10,488 nt of DNA from Eggerthellaceae bacterium. GTDB taxonomy: Bacteria > Actinomycetota > Coriobacteriia > Coriobacteriales > Eggerthellaceae. Location of the stretch: positions 1-10,488 of the forward strand of contig JAFYTB010000046.1 of NCBI GenBank assembly GCA_017559045.1. The letters run 5' to 3'. Positions 1 through 6,967 of this stretch are shown here, piece by piece. The position numbers were made by a program, and so were the translations under genes. The notes under the pieces are model-generated. The model saw only the letters and a program-made list of their open reading frames with translations. It did no database searches and was not told where the DNA came from. How positions within the stretch are numbered: position 1 is the stretch's first letter; each line of letters starts with the position of its first letter.

Positions 1-1
1 A

Positions 2-1222
2 ACGCCGCAAGGAGGAGTCCTATCGCCCCTCCTAGCCAACGTCGTGCTGAACGAGTTCGACTGGTGGATAGTCTCCCAATGGGAGGGCCAGACGGAACGC
101 TTGCGGAAGCCGCCCAAGAAGCAGTACAACCAGAAGGGGACGAGGGTGATGAGCAACGAGTACAAGGCGCTCAGAAGCACCCGCCTCAAGGAGATGTACA
201 TAGTCCGATATGCAGATGACGCCAAGATATTCTGCCGAAATAGGGAGGATGCCGAAAGGACCTACGAAGCGGTGTGCGGCTGGCTGCAAGCGCGGCTGAA
301 GCTGAACGTATCGCCCGAAAAGTCCAAGGTTACCAATCTGAGGAAGCAGTACTGCGAATTCCTGGGGTTCAAGATGAAAGTCGTGCCAAGAGGGAAGGAA
401 TCCGACGGCACCCCCAGATACGTGGTTCGCTCCCATGTGTGCGATAAGGCGCTCGAACGCATAAAGGAGACGCTAAGGGACAGGCTCGACCAGATACAGA
501 GGCCAAGGGACAGCAGGGACCTTCACCTGAGGGTCAACGTCTACAACGCCATCGTCATCGGGATCCAGAACTACTACTCCATGGCAACGATGGTGAGCGA
601 TGACCTGAACGGAATCAACAGAATCATGCAGGGCAGAATCAACCGAAGAATCGCAACGGACAGGAAGGGCCACTGGTCCAACGATTACCTGAAGAAGCGA
701 TACGGGAAGTCTCGCATGATGAGGTGGGTAAGCGGCACGCCCATACTGCCTATCGGATACGTAAGACACATGCACCCGATGCCGAAACCCAAGGAAGTCA
801 ACGCCTACACCCCAGAGGGGCGCAGGGCCATTCACAAAAACCTGGGTATGGATACATCGGTCATGCTGAACATGATGCGCAATCCGATTAGGGAAAGAAC
901 GATAGAGTACAACGACAATCGCATATCGCTGTACGTCGCCCAGCAGGGACGATGCGCCGTAACGGGCATCGGCTTGGAAATGGGAGAAATCCACTGCCAC
1001 CACAAGAAGCCGACTGCCATGGGCGGCAGCGACCGCTATCAAAACCTCGTGATTCTCCACAAGGACGTTCACGTACTCGTCCACGCGAATGCGGACGAAA
1101 CCATAGTGCGATATGCGGGAGAGCTGAACCTAACCGAAAGACAGCTTGGGAAGGTAAACAAACTGCGAGCCGAAGCAGGATTGAAGCCAATCGAAAACGG
1201 CATGTCTGTGAGTTCTGAATGA
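2..1222 (+). CDS. ltrA: Group II intron reverse transcriptase/maturase with HNH endonuclease domain, N-terminally cut by window edge
   Basis: The multifunctional intron protein copies intron RNA into DNA, helps the intron fold and splice, and nicks the target strand. The frame is open from base 2, giving about 406 residues; the first in-frame start codon in the window (GTG at 44) lies inside a conserved RT motif, so the real start is upstream. RT motif 4 (TPQGGVLSPLLANV) is encoded at about 2-43 and the RT active site YADD at 209-220, followed by LNVSPEKSKV and the FLGFKM motif. The maturase (X) region follows, ending near the Pro/Lys-rich stretch at 775-800. A C-terminal HNH endonuclease domain occupies about 915-1085, with QQGRCAVTG, the CHHKKP His pair, GGSD and NLVILH. 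The protein ends in the intron's domain IV, 24 nt before domain V. The full family length is about 560-620 residues, so roughly a third is missing at the left. Confidence 0.95.
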   Translation, partial: TPQGGVLSPLLANVVLNEFDWWIVSQWEGQTERLRKPPKKQYNQKGTRVMSNEYKALRSTRLKEMYIVRYADDAKIFCRNREDAERTYEAVCGWLQARLKLNVSPEKSKVTNLRKQYCEFLGFKMKVVPRGKESDGTPRYVVRSHVCDKALERIKETLRDRLDQIQRPRDSRDLHLRVNVYNAIVIGIQNYYSMATMVSDDLNGINRIMQGRINRRIATDRKGHWSNDYLKKRYGKSRMMRWVSGTPILPIGYVRHMHPMPKPKEVNAYTPEGRRAIHKNLGMDTSVMLNMMRNPIRERTIEYNDNRISLYVAQQGRCAVTGIGLEMGEIHCHHKKPTAMGGSDRYQNLVILHKDVHVLVHANADETIVRYAGELNLTERQLGKVNKLRAEAGLKPIENGMSVSSE

Positions 1223-1246
1223 GATTAGAAACACCTGTTTGATGGA

Positions 1247-1326
1247 ACGCCGTGTGCGGTGAAAGTCGCATGCACGGTGTGAGGTGGGGGAAAAGCCGAA
1301 GATAGCATCAAAGGCTTACCTATCAC
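1247..1326 (+). ncRNA. Group II intron domains V and VI
   Basis: Domain V is a 34-nt hairpin (1247-1280): a 9-bp lower stem, a 2-nt bulge (A1270-U1271), a 5-bp upper stem and a GAAA tetraloop at 1261-1264. The catalytic triad position reads CGC (1248-1250) where most introns have AGC. The partners have changed to match (C1248-G1279, A1247-U1280), so the helix is intact. Domain VI (about 1286-1326) pairs AAGCC (1293-1297) with GGCTT (1313-1317) and leaves A1318 unpaired as the likely branch point. Both structures look functional. Confidence 0.88.
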
Positions 1327-1517
1327 CATACGTTCACGACGCGGCTGATGGCGACATCTGGGTGATGATCGTCGGCCGAAACGAGGCCGGCTTCTCGCTC
1401 TCCTTCGCGAAGGACAAGGAGACCATCATCGACGCAGAGTTCAAGTGCCAGCCGATGGACGACGAGGGGACCCTCATCACCTACATCGAGGAGCTCCGCC
1501 AGTCGGCGGCAGGGTGA
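1327..1517 (+). pseudogene. 3' exon of a phage tail-tube (major tail)-like protein gene, split by the intron
   Basis: About 63 residues follow the intron, read in the frame with codons at 1329, 1332 and so on. The protein has an alternating hydrophobic pattern (DIWVMIVG, then GFSLSFAK) and a C-terminal stretch with AEFKCQPMDDEGTLITYIEE. This resembles the C-terminus of siphophage tail-tube proteins of Gram-positive bacteria, where a similar AEF-x-D-EGTLI ending is common. The naive ATG-like start near 1284 is inside intron domain VI and is not a real start. If the intron still splices, the gene could be whole, but the 5' exon is outside the window. It ends 11 bp before a tail-chaperone-like gene, the usual order in siphophage tail modules. 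Family assignment rests on pattern recall, not a search. Confidence 0.6.
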
Positions 1518-1528
1518 GGTGAGCGGAT

Positions 1529-2050
1529 ATGACGACCCTTGACTTCAGAAAGCAGAGGAAGAACTACCTCAAGGTCACCCTGCCCGATGAGGCCGAGACG
1601 AGCCTCTCCGTCCTGCAGCCCACCAAGGAGCTGTTCCACAAGATGGCGGCCATGAGCGAGGAGGTCGGCGGCATCGCAGGCTCCGACCTCGACGCGCTCG
1701 ACGAGGTGTACTCCGTGTGCGCCGAGCTCATGAGCCGCAACAAGGAGGGGCTCGTGGTGAGCAAGAGCAACCTCGAGCACGTGATCGCGAGCAGCGATGT
1801 AGCCGAGGTCGGCATTGCTGCTGTGGGATGCTTGCAATCAAGGCGGTCCCTTATCCGCTGCGGTAAAGGCCAAGGCAGTAGCCGCCGATATAGCGACCGC
1901 CGTTCATCTCGAATGGAACGTCGTCCCTCTGCAGATTCGATTGGGATCGTTCAAATACCGTGTGCTTTCGGGTCGATCTTTGTGTGCTTGACGAAAAGGT
2001 TTCAGCTCGCATTTCTTTGGTGCTCGTTTCAGAATGCGACTTTCGGATAA
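1529..2050 (+). pseudogene. Phage tail assembly chaperone-like gene, broken near 1830
   Basis: The start is ATG at 1529 behind a GAGGTGA-type ribosome binding site. About the first 95 residues look like a short siphophage tail assembly chaperone: MTTLDFRK, LKVTLPD, a TKELFHKM helix, LDALDEVYSVCAELMSRN, then an acidic C-terminal helix beginning LEHVIASSDVAEV. From roughly base 1820 the translation changes character abruptly to a Ser/Arg-rich sequence (QSRRSLIRCGKG and onward to a stop at 2050). That does not resemble a phage protein and is probably chance reading through chromosomal DNA. The expected C-terminal helix is missing. I read this as a prophage deletion junction, with the tail tube and chaperone as the last phage genes left. 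Neither gene can work alone without the rest of a phage. Confidence 0.55.
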
Positions 2051-2130
2051 CGGGGGTTGTGGCGTTCGTGCTGAGGAGGGAGGCGTAGGCGGGGAGTTCG
2101 TAGAGTGGGAAGCCATATGTAGGGAGCCGC
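1831..2130. other. Gene-free stretch downstream of the prophage remnant
   Basis: About 300 bp with no convincing gene. The plus-strand frame here is only the runaway tail of the broken chaperone. A 100-codon minus-strand frame (1851-2153) has no ribosome binding site and no domain I recognise. The stretch is probably the host side of the prophage deletion, perhaps with gene debris. I see no clear attachment-site repeat within the window. Confidence 0.4.
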
Positions 2131-2156
2131 CTTATGCGCACAAGAATACGCATAAG
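2131..2156. promoter_or_regulatory. 8-bp perfect inverted repeat, candidate operator upstream of the GAPDH-like gene
   Basis: CTTATGCG (2131-2138) and CGCATAAG (2149-2156) are perfect inverted copies with a 10-bp spacer. The same stretch also contains a tandem 12-mer, CGCACAAGAATA then CGCATAAGAATA (2137-2160, one mismatch). A further TTATGCGC lies at 2229-2236. The arrangement and its place 150 bp before the glycolytic cluster suggest a regulator site, but no known operator consensus was recognised. Confidence 0.35.
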
Positions 2157-2162
2157 AATAGT

Positions 2163-2195
2163 GAGATGGTTTCTTTCGCCGAATAAAACTATCTC
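2163..2195. promoter_or_regulatory. 10-bp inverted repeat upstream of the GAPDH-like gene
   Basis: GAGATGGTTT (2163-2172) pairs with AAACTATCTC (2186-2195) over all ten positions, with one G-U pair and a 13-nt loop. No T-run follows, so it is not an intrinsic terminator. It starts 7 bp after the preceding inverted repeat. It could be an operator or an RNA hairpin in a longer leader. Confidence 0.35.
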
Positions 2196-2198
2196 GCG

Positions 2199-2303
2199 TT
2201 GCCAGAGCGCGCTAGACTGTCTCTTAAGTTATGCGCGTCACGCCTTCGAGGTGAAGGCGGCGATCATTACGCTTGAAACAAGTAACTTTGCGAAAGGGGT
2301 TAC
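2199..2303 (+). promoter_or_regulatory. Weak promoter candidate, leader hairpin and RBS of the GAPDH-like gene
   Basis: TTGCCA (2199-2204) is 17 bp from TCTTAA (2222-2227). The -35 is fair and the -10 poor, so the promoter is tentative. Downstream, CGCCTTC (2241-2247) and GAAGGCG (2253-2259) form a 7-bp hairpin with a 5-nt loop that would lie near the mRNA 5' end. The ribosome binding site is AAGGGG (2294-2299), 6 nt before ATG 2306. This decides the start over an upstream in-frame TTG at 2273, which has no such site and would add 11 residues not found in the family. Confidence 0.4.
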
Positions 2304-2305
2304 GC

Positions 2306-3310
2306 ATGGCAGTCAAGGTAGGCATCAACGGATTCGGCCGCATCGGTCGTCTTGCATTCCGCGCGATGTACGATGATCCCGAGGTTGAGGTCGTAGCAGT
2401 TAACGATATCGGTAGCCTTGCTGCTGTTGCTCATCTTCTTAAGTACGACACCATGTATGGTCGCGGCTTTGATGAGGTGGAGGTTGTCGACGACGGCTTC
2501 GTTGCTGATGGCTACGCCGTTAAGTATCTCAACGAGAAGAACCCTGCAAACCTTCCCTGGGGCGAGCTCGGCGTCGAGGTCGTTATCGAGGCTACTGGCG
2601 AGTTCACCTCTGCCGATGCCGCTCGTGCTCATATCGAGTCTGGTGCACAGAGGGTCATCATCACCGCTGCTTCCGAGGGCGAGGACATCACCATCATTGC
2701 CGGCGTTAATCATGATGATTACGACCCCGCTGCTCACACCATCATTGCTGCTGGTTCCAGCGTCACCAACTGCTTCGCTCCCGTTGCCAAGGTTCTTTCC
2801 GACAACTTCGGCGTTGAGCGCGGTTACCTCAATACCATCCACTCTTATGCCAACGATCAGAAGATTCTCGACCTTCCGCATAAGAACCTTCGCAATGCTC
2901 GCTGCGCAACCATGTCTATGATTCCGCTGCCTTCTCTCGACGCTCGCTCCGTGGCTCTGGCCATCCCCGAGCTTGAGGGCAAGGTTGACGGCTTCATCAC
3001 GCGCGTTCCCACCCCGGGTGGCGCCATGGCAGACCTCACTTTTGAGCTTAGCCGCGAGGTGACCATCGAGGAGGTTAACTCTGTGATGCTGGCTGCCGTT
3101 GAAGGCGAGTACGCAGGCATTATCGACTATACCGAGGATCCCATCGTTTCCATGGACATCATCGGCGAGTCCGCTTCCGCCATCTTCGACTCTAAGCTCA
3201 CCATGGTTCTTGGTGGCCAGTCGAACATGATCAAGGTTATTGCTTGGTACGACAACGAGTGGGCGTATAGCTGTCGCATCGCCGACCTTGTTGGCTTGAT
3301 GGCCGAGTAA
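2306..3310 (+). CDS. gap: Glyceraldehyde-3-phosphate dehydrogenase homologue with Ser in place of the catalytic Cys
   Basis: The family oxidises and phosphorylates glyceraldehyde-3-phosphate with NAD in the cytosol. The protein has 334 residues, the normal length. The N-terminal Rossmann motif GINGFGRIGR is at 6-15 and the NAD-binding VND at 32-34. The C-terminal half has HSYANDQ with the catalytic His, LDLPHK, RVPTP with the substrate Arg, and WYDNEWAYS. The active-site segment is abnormal: families read SCTTNCLAP, and this protein reads SSVTNCFAP (151-159). The nucleophilic Cys is therefore Ser152, and only the second Cys (156) remains. Other phosphate-contact positions also differ: Thr150 to Val, Thr179 to Ala, and the TTTGAAK segment to LPSLDAR (Bacillus-type numbering). 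Codon use matches the neighbouring pgk and tpiA, so the gene looks expressed and maintained. It may be a divergent enzyme, a different dehydrogenase, or a binding/regulatory protein. Fold assignment is certain; activity is not. Confidence 0.9.
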   Translation: MAVKVGINGFGRIGRLAFRAMYDDPEVEVVAVNDIGSLAAVAHLLKYDTMYGRGFDEVEVVDDGFVADGYAVKYLNEKNPANLPWGELGVEVVIEATGEFTSADAARAHIESGAQRVIITAASEGEDITIIAGVNHDDYDPAAHTIIAAGSSVTNCFAPVAKVLSDNFGVERGYLNTIHSYANDQKILDLPHKNLRNARCATMSMIPLPSLDARSVALAIPELEGKVDGFITRVPTPGGAMADLTFELSREVTIEEVNSVMLAAVEGEYAGIIDYTEDPIVSMDIIGESASAIFDSKLTMVLGGQSNMIKVIAWYDNEWAYSCRIADLVGLMAE

Positions 3311-3330
3311 ATTTCTTAAAAGGAATCATC

Positions 3331-3361
3331 GGAACATGGGGTTTTGCCCCATGTTCCTTTT
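3331..3361 (+). terminator. Intergenic terminator-like hairpin between gap and pgk
   Basis: GGAACATGGGG (3331-3341) pairs perfectly with CCCCATGTTCC (3347-3357) around a TTTTG loop, followed by TTTTATT. This 11-bp stem with a short U-tract should terminate or slow much transcription, lowering pgk and downstream mRNA relative to gap, or it may protect the gap mRNA 3' end. The 9-mer AGGAATCAT flanks it on both sides (3321-3329 and 3368-3376). Confidence 0.75.
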
Positions 3362-3376
3362 ATTAGGAGGAATCAT

Positions 3377-4561
3377 ATGTCCGAAATCAAATCCATCGAG
3401 TCCCTCGACGCTTCTGGCAAGCGCGTTCTCGTTCGCGTTGACTTCAACGTACCGATCAAGGACGGCGTCGTTACCGACGATACTCGCATCCGTGCTGCGC
3501 TGCCCACCATTGAGCGACTGATTCAGCAGGGCGCTCGCGTCATTCTCATGAGCCATCGTGGCCGTCCTTCGGGTGCTGGCTTTGAGCCCGAGTATTCGCT
3601 CGCTCCTGCAGCAGCCCGTCTTGCCGATATCCTTGGCGCTCCCGTCGCCTTCGCTTCCGATACGGTTGGCGAAGACGCTCAGGCAAAGGCTGCCGCTCTC
3701 GAAGATGGCCAGGTGCTTCTTCTCGAGAACCTTCGATTCGATAAGCGCGAGAAGAAGAATGATCCTGCATTCTGCGAAGAGCTTGCTGCTTTGGGCGAGC
3801 TGTACGTGAACGACGCATTCGGTACGGCTCATCGTGCTCATGCATCCACCGCAGGCGTTGCAGCTTTGCTGCCTTCCTATGCTGGCTATCTGATGCAGCG
3901 CGAGGTTTCCACGCTTACCGGAATGCTCGACGCACCTAAGCGTCCCTTTGTTGCCATCCTCGGTGGCTCTAAGGTTTCCGACAAGATCAAGGTCATCGAT
4001 GCCCTCATGGAGAAGGCCGATGTCCTCATCATCGGCGGCGGTATGTGCTTCACCTTCCTTCTGGCTCAGGGTAAGTCGGTTGGCGCATCGCTTAAGGAGC
4101 TTGACTGGGTTGATCGCGCTGCCGACATGCTTGCTAAGGCCGAGGAGAAGGGCGTCAAGCTCCTTCTTCCCGTTGATGTGGTTTGCGCTGATCGTTTTGC
4201 GGAAGATGCCAATACCGTAACTGTTTCCGTCGACGACAGTCCCGAGGATATGCTTGGTCTTGACATTGGACCCGAGACCGAGAAGCTCTATGCTCAGGCA
4301 ATTTCCGAGGCGGCCTCTGTGTTCTGGAACGGACCGATGGGCGTTTTCGAGATGAAGGCATTCGAGCACGGAACTAAGGCCGTTGCGCTCGCTGTTGCCG
4401 ATAACCAGGCTGCTGACACCATCATCGGTGGCGGCGACAGCGTTGCTGCAGTCAACAAGTTCAACCTTGCCGAGAAGATGACCTTCATTTCCACCGGCGG
4501 TGGCGCTTCCATGGAGCTTGTCCAGGGCGAGGCTCTTCCCGGCGTTGAGGCTCTGAGGTAG
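3377..4561 (+). CDS. pgk: Phosphoglycerate kinase
   Basis: Transfers the acyl phosphate of 1,3-bisphosphoglycerate to ADP, the first ATP-forming step of lower glycolysis, in the cytosol. The protein is 394 residues, the usual length. The start is ATG 3377 behind AGGAGG (3365-3370); an upstream in-frame TTG at 3344 lies in the terminator hairpin and is rejected. Substrate motifs are VDFNVP (21-26), SHRGRP (59-64), ENLRF (117-121) and NDAFGTAHRAHAS (145-157). The hinge and nucleotide motifs are GGSKVSDK (196-203), WNGPMGVFE, GGGDSVAAV and the C-terminal STGGGASMELVQG. All expected catalytic Arg and Lys residues are present. The gene lies 66 bp after gap with a hairpin between them, and 43 bp before tpiA with no hairpin, so pgk and tpiA are probably cotranscribed. 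Confidence 0.98.
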   Translation: MSEIKSIESLDASGKRVLVRVDFNVPIKDGVVTDDTRIRAALPTIERLIQQGARVILMSHRGRPSGAGFEPEYSLAPAAARLADILGAPVAFASDTVGEDAQAKAAALEDGQVLLLENLRFDKREKKNDPAFCEELAALGELYVNDAFGTAHRAHASTAGVAALLPSYAGYLMQREVSTLTGMLDAPKRPFVAILGGSKVSDKIKVIDALMEKADVLIIGGGMCFTFLLAQGKSVGASLKELDWVDRAADMLAKAEEKGVKLLLPVDVVCADRFAEDANTVTVSVDDSPEDMLGLDIGPETEKLYAQAISEAASVFWNGPMGVFEMKAFEHGTKAVALAVADNQAADTIIGGGDSVAAVNKFNLAEKMTFISTGGGASMELVQGEALPGVEALR

Positions 4562-4604
4562 CTCGTTTCTTAGTTGATTATTTCGAATTTAGAGAGGATT
4601 CGGT

Positions 4605-5378
4605 ATGACCAAGCGCAGGCGCCTCATTGCGGGCAACTGGAAGATGAATAACACCATTCCCGAGGGTGTCGTCCTTGCTCAGGAAATCTCCAATCATTTC
4701 GAGCGTGATTACGCTGATCACCTCGATGTCGCCGTCTGCCCCCCGTTCGTCGATCTTAAGCCGGTTATCACGGTGTTCGAGTTCGATCGTACGGACATCG
4801 CCGTCGGCGCACAGAACGTTCATTGGGAGCCCAAGGGTGCTTACACTGGAGAGATCTCCGTGGGTATGCTCAAGGATATTCGCTGCGAGTACTGCATTGT
4901 CGGTCATTCCGAGCGTCGTGAGCTGTTTGGCGAGACGAATGAGGAAGTGAACCTCAAGGCTAAGGCGCTGATTTCCGGCGGTATTAAGCCCATCGTTTGC
5001 GTCGGAGAGTCTCTCTCCATGCGCGATAGCGGTGCTTACCTCGACTACATTACCGCTCAGGTGCGCGCGGCATTTGCTGGCATCGATGCACCTGCAGCTG
5101 CATCCTGCGTTGTCGCTTATGAGCCTATTTGGGCTATTGGCACGGGTCGTACCGCTACGCCCGAGCAGGCTGAGGAGGCATGCGCTGCTATCCGCGTGCA
5201 GCTTTCCGAGCTTTACGATCAGGCAACTGCTGAAAGCATGCGTATCCTCTACGGCGGCTCTATGAATGAGGGAAACGCCGACCTTCTGCTTGCTATGCCC
5301 AATATCGATGGTGGTCTTATCGGCGGAGCTAGCCTGAACGCCAAGTCGTTTATCAAGATCATCGAGATGGCTCTGTAG
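4605..5378 (+). CDS. tpiA: Triosephosphate isomerase
   Basis: Interconverts dihydroxyacetone phosphate and glyceraldehyde-3-phosphate; works as a dimer in the cytosol. The protein is 257 residues, the normal size. The start is ATG 4605 behind AGAGAGGA. Catalytic residues are visible: Asn11 and Lys13 in GNWKMN, His101 in VGHSERR and Glu173 in AYEPIWAIGTG, which runs into the mobile loop 6 with TGRTATPEQA. The phosphate-binding elements YGGSMNEGNA and GLIGGASL are at the C-terminus, and the dimer-interface loop GAQNVHWEPKGAYTGE is intact. The stop codon overlaps the next gene's GTG (TAGTG), suggesting translational coupling to gpmI. Confidence 0.98.
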   Translation: MTKRRRLIAGNWKMNNTIPEGVVLAQEISNHFERDYADHLDVAVCPPFVDLKPVITVFEFDRTDIAVGAQNVHWEPKGAYTGEISVGMLKDIRCEYCIVGHSERRELFGETNEEVNLKAKALISGGIKPIVCVGESLSMRDSGAYLDYITAQVRAAFAGIDAPAAASCVVAYEPIWAIGTGRTATPEQAEEACAAIRVQLSELYDQATAESMRILYGGSMNEGNADLLLAMPNIDGGLIGGASLNAKSFIKIIEMAL

Positions 5379-6967
5379 TGGTGAACGCGTTGTCTGGAGA
5401 AGCTTTGAATTCCGCAATTGATGCTAAGTCGAACCTGCGTCTTCCTGCGTGTCTGATCATCATGGATGGTTTCGGCTTGGCCCAGGAGGGTCCCGAAAAC
5501 GCCATTTCCCTTGCTCACACGCCCGTGCTTGATGAAATGTTCGCATCGAATCCTTGGGTGCGTCTTGAAGCCTCTGGCGAGGCAGTAGGACTCCCCGATG
5601 GTCAGATGGGCAATTCCGAGGTGGGTCACCTCAACATCGGCGCAGGCCGCGTTGTCTTCCAGGAGCTGACTCGCATCAATAGGGCTTGCCGCGATGGCTC
5701 CATTGCGCAGAACGAGCGTATCCTTGCGGCGTTCGAGGCTGCCCGTGCTGAGGGCGCGGCTCTTCACCTTATGGGCCTGCTGTCTGATGGCGGCGTTCAT
5801 TCCTCCAACGAGCACCTCTACGCTTTGTTGCGTGCGGCATATGAGTTCGGCGTTCCGTCGATCAAGGTCCATTGCTTTATGGACGGCCGCGACGTCCCTC
5901 CTTCGAGTGGTGCTGGTTTCGTCGCTGATCTTCAGCGCGAAATCGATGAAATCCATAAGGCCGGCGCTGAGGCTATTTCTATCGCTTCTATTTCCGGTCG
6001 TTATTACGCCATGGACCGCGATAAGCGCTGGGATCGCGTGTCTCGTGCTTTCGAGACGCTCGTCGAGGGAGCTAACTCGTGTGAGCTTGATCCTGTTGCC
6101 GCAATGCAACGTTCTTACGACGAGGGCGTCACCGATGAATTCGTGGTTCCTATGTCCTTTGACGCCCGTGGCGTTCAGGATGGGGATGCGGTTGTCTTCT
6201 TTAACTTCCGCCCCGACCGCGCTCGAGAGATCACCCGAGCTTTCGTCGATGCTTCTTTTGACGGCTTTGAGCGCTCTCGTCAGCCTCAGGTGCATTTCGT
6301 CTGCTTGACCGAATACGATCCTTCCATTCCTGCGCCCGTTGCGTTCCCGAAGGAATTCCCCGATAACGTGCTGGCCGATGTCCTGGCTGACGCAGGTCTT
6401 GTGCAGTACCACATTGCGGAAACTGAGAAGTACGCCCATGTCACCTTCTTCCTGAATGGTGGTCGCGAGGAGGAAAAGGCAGGGGAGAAGAGGGTTCTTG
6501 TTCCCAGCCCCAAAGTTGCCACATATGATCTCCAGCCCGCTATGAGCGAGCCCGAGGTTGCGGATACACTTGCCGCTGCAATTCGCGCTCAAGAGGCGGA
6601 TGTCTACATCGTGAACTTCGCCAATTGCGACATGGTGGGTCATACCGGCGTTATTCCTGCAGCCGTGGAGGCCGTAGAGGCGGTCGACGCGGGCGTTGGC
6701 AAGGTTCTTGCTGCGATGAAGGAAGTTGGTGGCGTCACGTTTGTGACGGCCGATCATGGCAATGCTGACAAAATGCTTGCAGACGACGGAACGCCGCATA
6801 CGGCGCATACGACCGCCGAGGTTCCTTTTGTCTGCGTTGACGGCTCTGGCTCCAGTCTTTCTTTGCTGAGCGACGACGGATGTCTTGCCGATATCGCTCC
6901 TACGCTGCTTAAGGCCATCGGATTGGAGATTCCCCAGCAGATGACGGGTAAATGCCTCCTTGCGTAG
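5378..6967 (+). CDS. gpmI: 2,3-bisphosphoglycerate-independent phosphoglycerate mutase
   Basis: Converts 3-phosphoglycerate to 2-phosphoglycerate through a phosphoserine intermediate; members of this alkaline-phosphatase-like family use two divalent metals, usually Mn2+. Visible motifs are MDGFG near the N-terminus, the phosphorylated Ser in MGNSEVGHLNIGAGR, SDGGVHS, FMDGRDVPP, SGRYYAMDRDKRWDR, NFRPDRARE, a Lys in TEKYAHVTFF, CDMVGHTG, TADHGN and HTAHTT, so the metal and substrate sites are complete. The 529 residues include about 25 before the usual start of the family. Start choice is uncertain: GTG 5378 overlaps the tpiA stop, GTG 5381 follows immediately, and TTG 5405 has GGAGA 4 nt upstream. 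No enolase or pyruvate kinase gene follows in the window. Confidence 0.96.
   Translation: MVNALSGEALNSAIDAKSNLRLPACLIIMDGFGLAQEGPENAISLAHTPVLDEMFASNPWVRLEASGEAVGLPDGQMGNSEVGHLNIGAGRVVFQELTRINRACRDGSIAQNERILAAFEAARAEGAALHLMGLLSDGGVHSSNEHLYALLRAAYEFGVPSIKVHCFMDGRDVPPSSGAGFVADLQREIDEIHKAGAEAISIASISGRYYAMDRDKRWDRVSRAFETLVEGANSCELDPVAAMQRSYDEGVTDEFVVPMSFDARGVQDGDAVVFFNFRPDRAREITRAFVDASFDGFERSRQPQVHFVCLTEYDPSIPAPVAFPKEFPDNVLADVLADAGLVQYHIAETEKYAHVTFFLNGGREEEKAGEKRVLVPSPKVATYDLQPAMSEPEVADTLAAAIRAQEADVYIVNFANCDMVGHTGVIPAAVEAVEAVDAGVGKVLAAMKEVGGVTFVTADHGNADKMLADDGTPHTAHTTAEVPFVCVDGSGSSLSLLSDDGCLADIAPTLLKAIGLEIPQQMTGKCLLA

Larger units (their letters stand above)
1..1326 (+). mobile_element. Group II intron, 3' part (5' end outside window)
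   Basis: The segment holds, in order, a group II intron-encoded protein lacking its N-terminus, a short linker, a canonical domain V hairpin and a domain VI hairpin with a bulged adenosine. The 3' end is placed after the AC at 1325-1326. It lies 8 nt past the bulged A1318, and the bases around the junction (CTATCAC then CAT) resemble the known Ll.LtrB 3' junction as I remember it. Downstream the reading frame continues into a phage tail-like protein with no start codon of its own, as expected for an intron inserted in a phage gene. The 5' end, exon-binding sites and domains I-III are upstream of the window. Confidence 0.9.

Noticed and set aside
1284..1326. Start of a small protein at 1284
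   Set aside because: These bases are intron domain VI; the real tail-like coding exon begins after 1326.
1851..2153. Minus-strand frame of 100 codons beyond the prophage remnant
   Set aside because: No ribosome binding site before its ATG and no recognisable domain; it may be debris, but nothing supports a gene.
2163..2195. Intrinsic terminator upstream of gap
   Set aside because: The stem is good but is followed by GCGTTGCC rather than a T-run.
3326..4369. 347-codon minus-strand frame opposite pgk
   Set aside because: A codon-bias shadow of pgk; low-complexity composition and no start signals.
5249..6808. 519-codon minus-strand frame opposite gpmI
   Set aside because: An antisense shadow created by the codon bias of gpmI, which has all its family motifs; the antisense product has no domain features.
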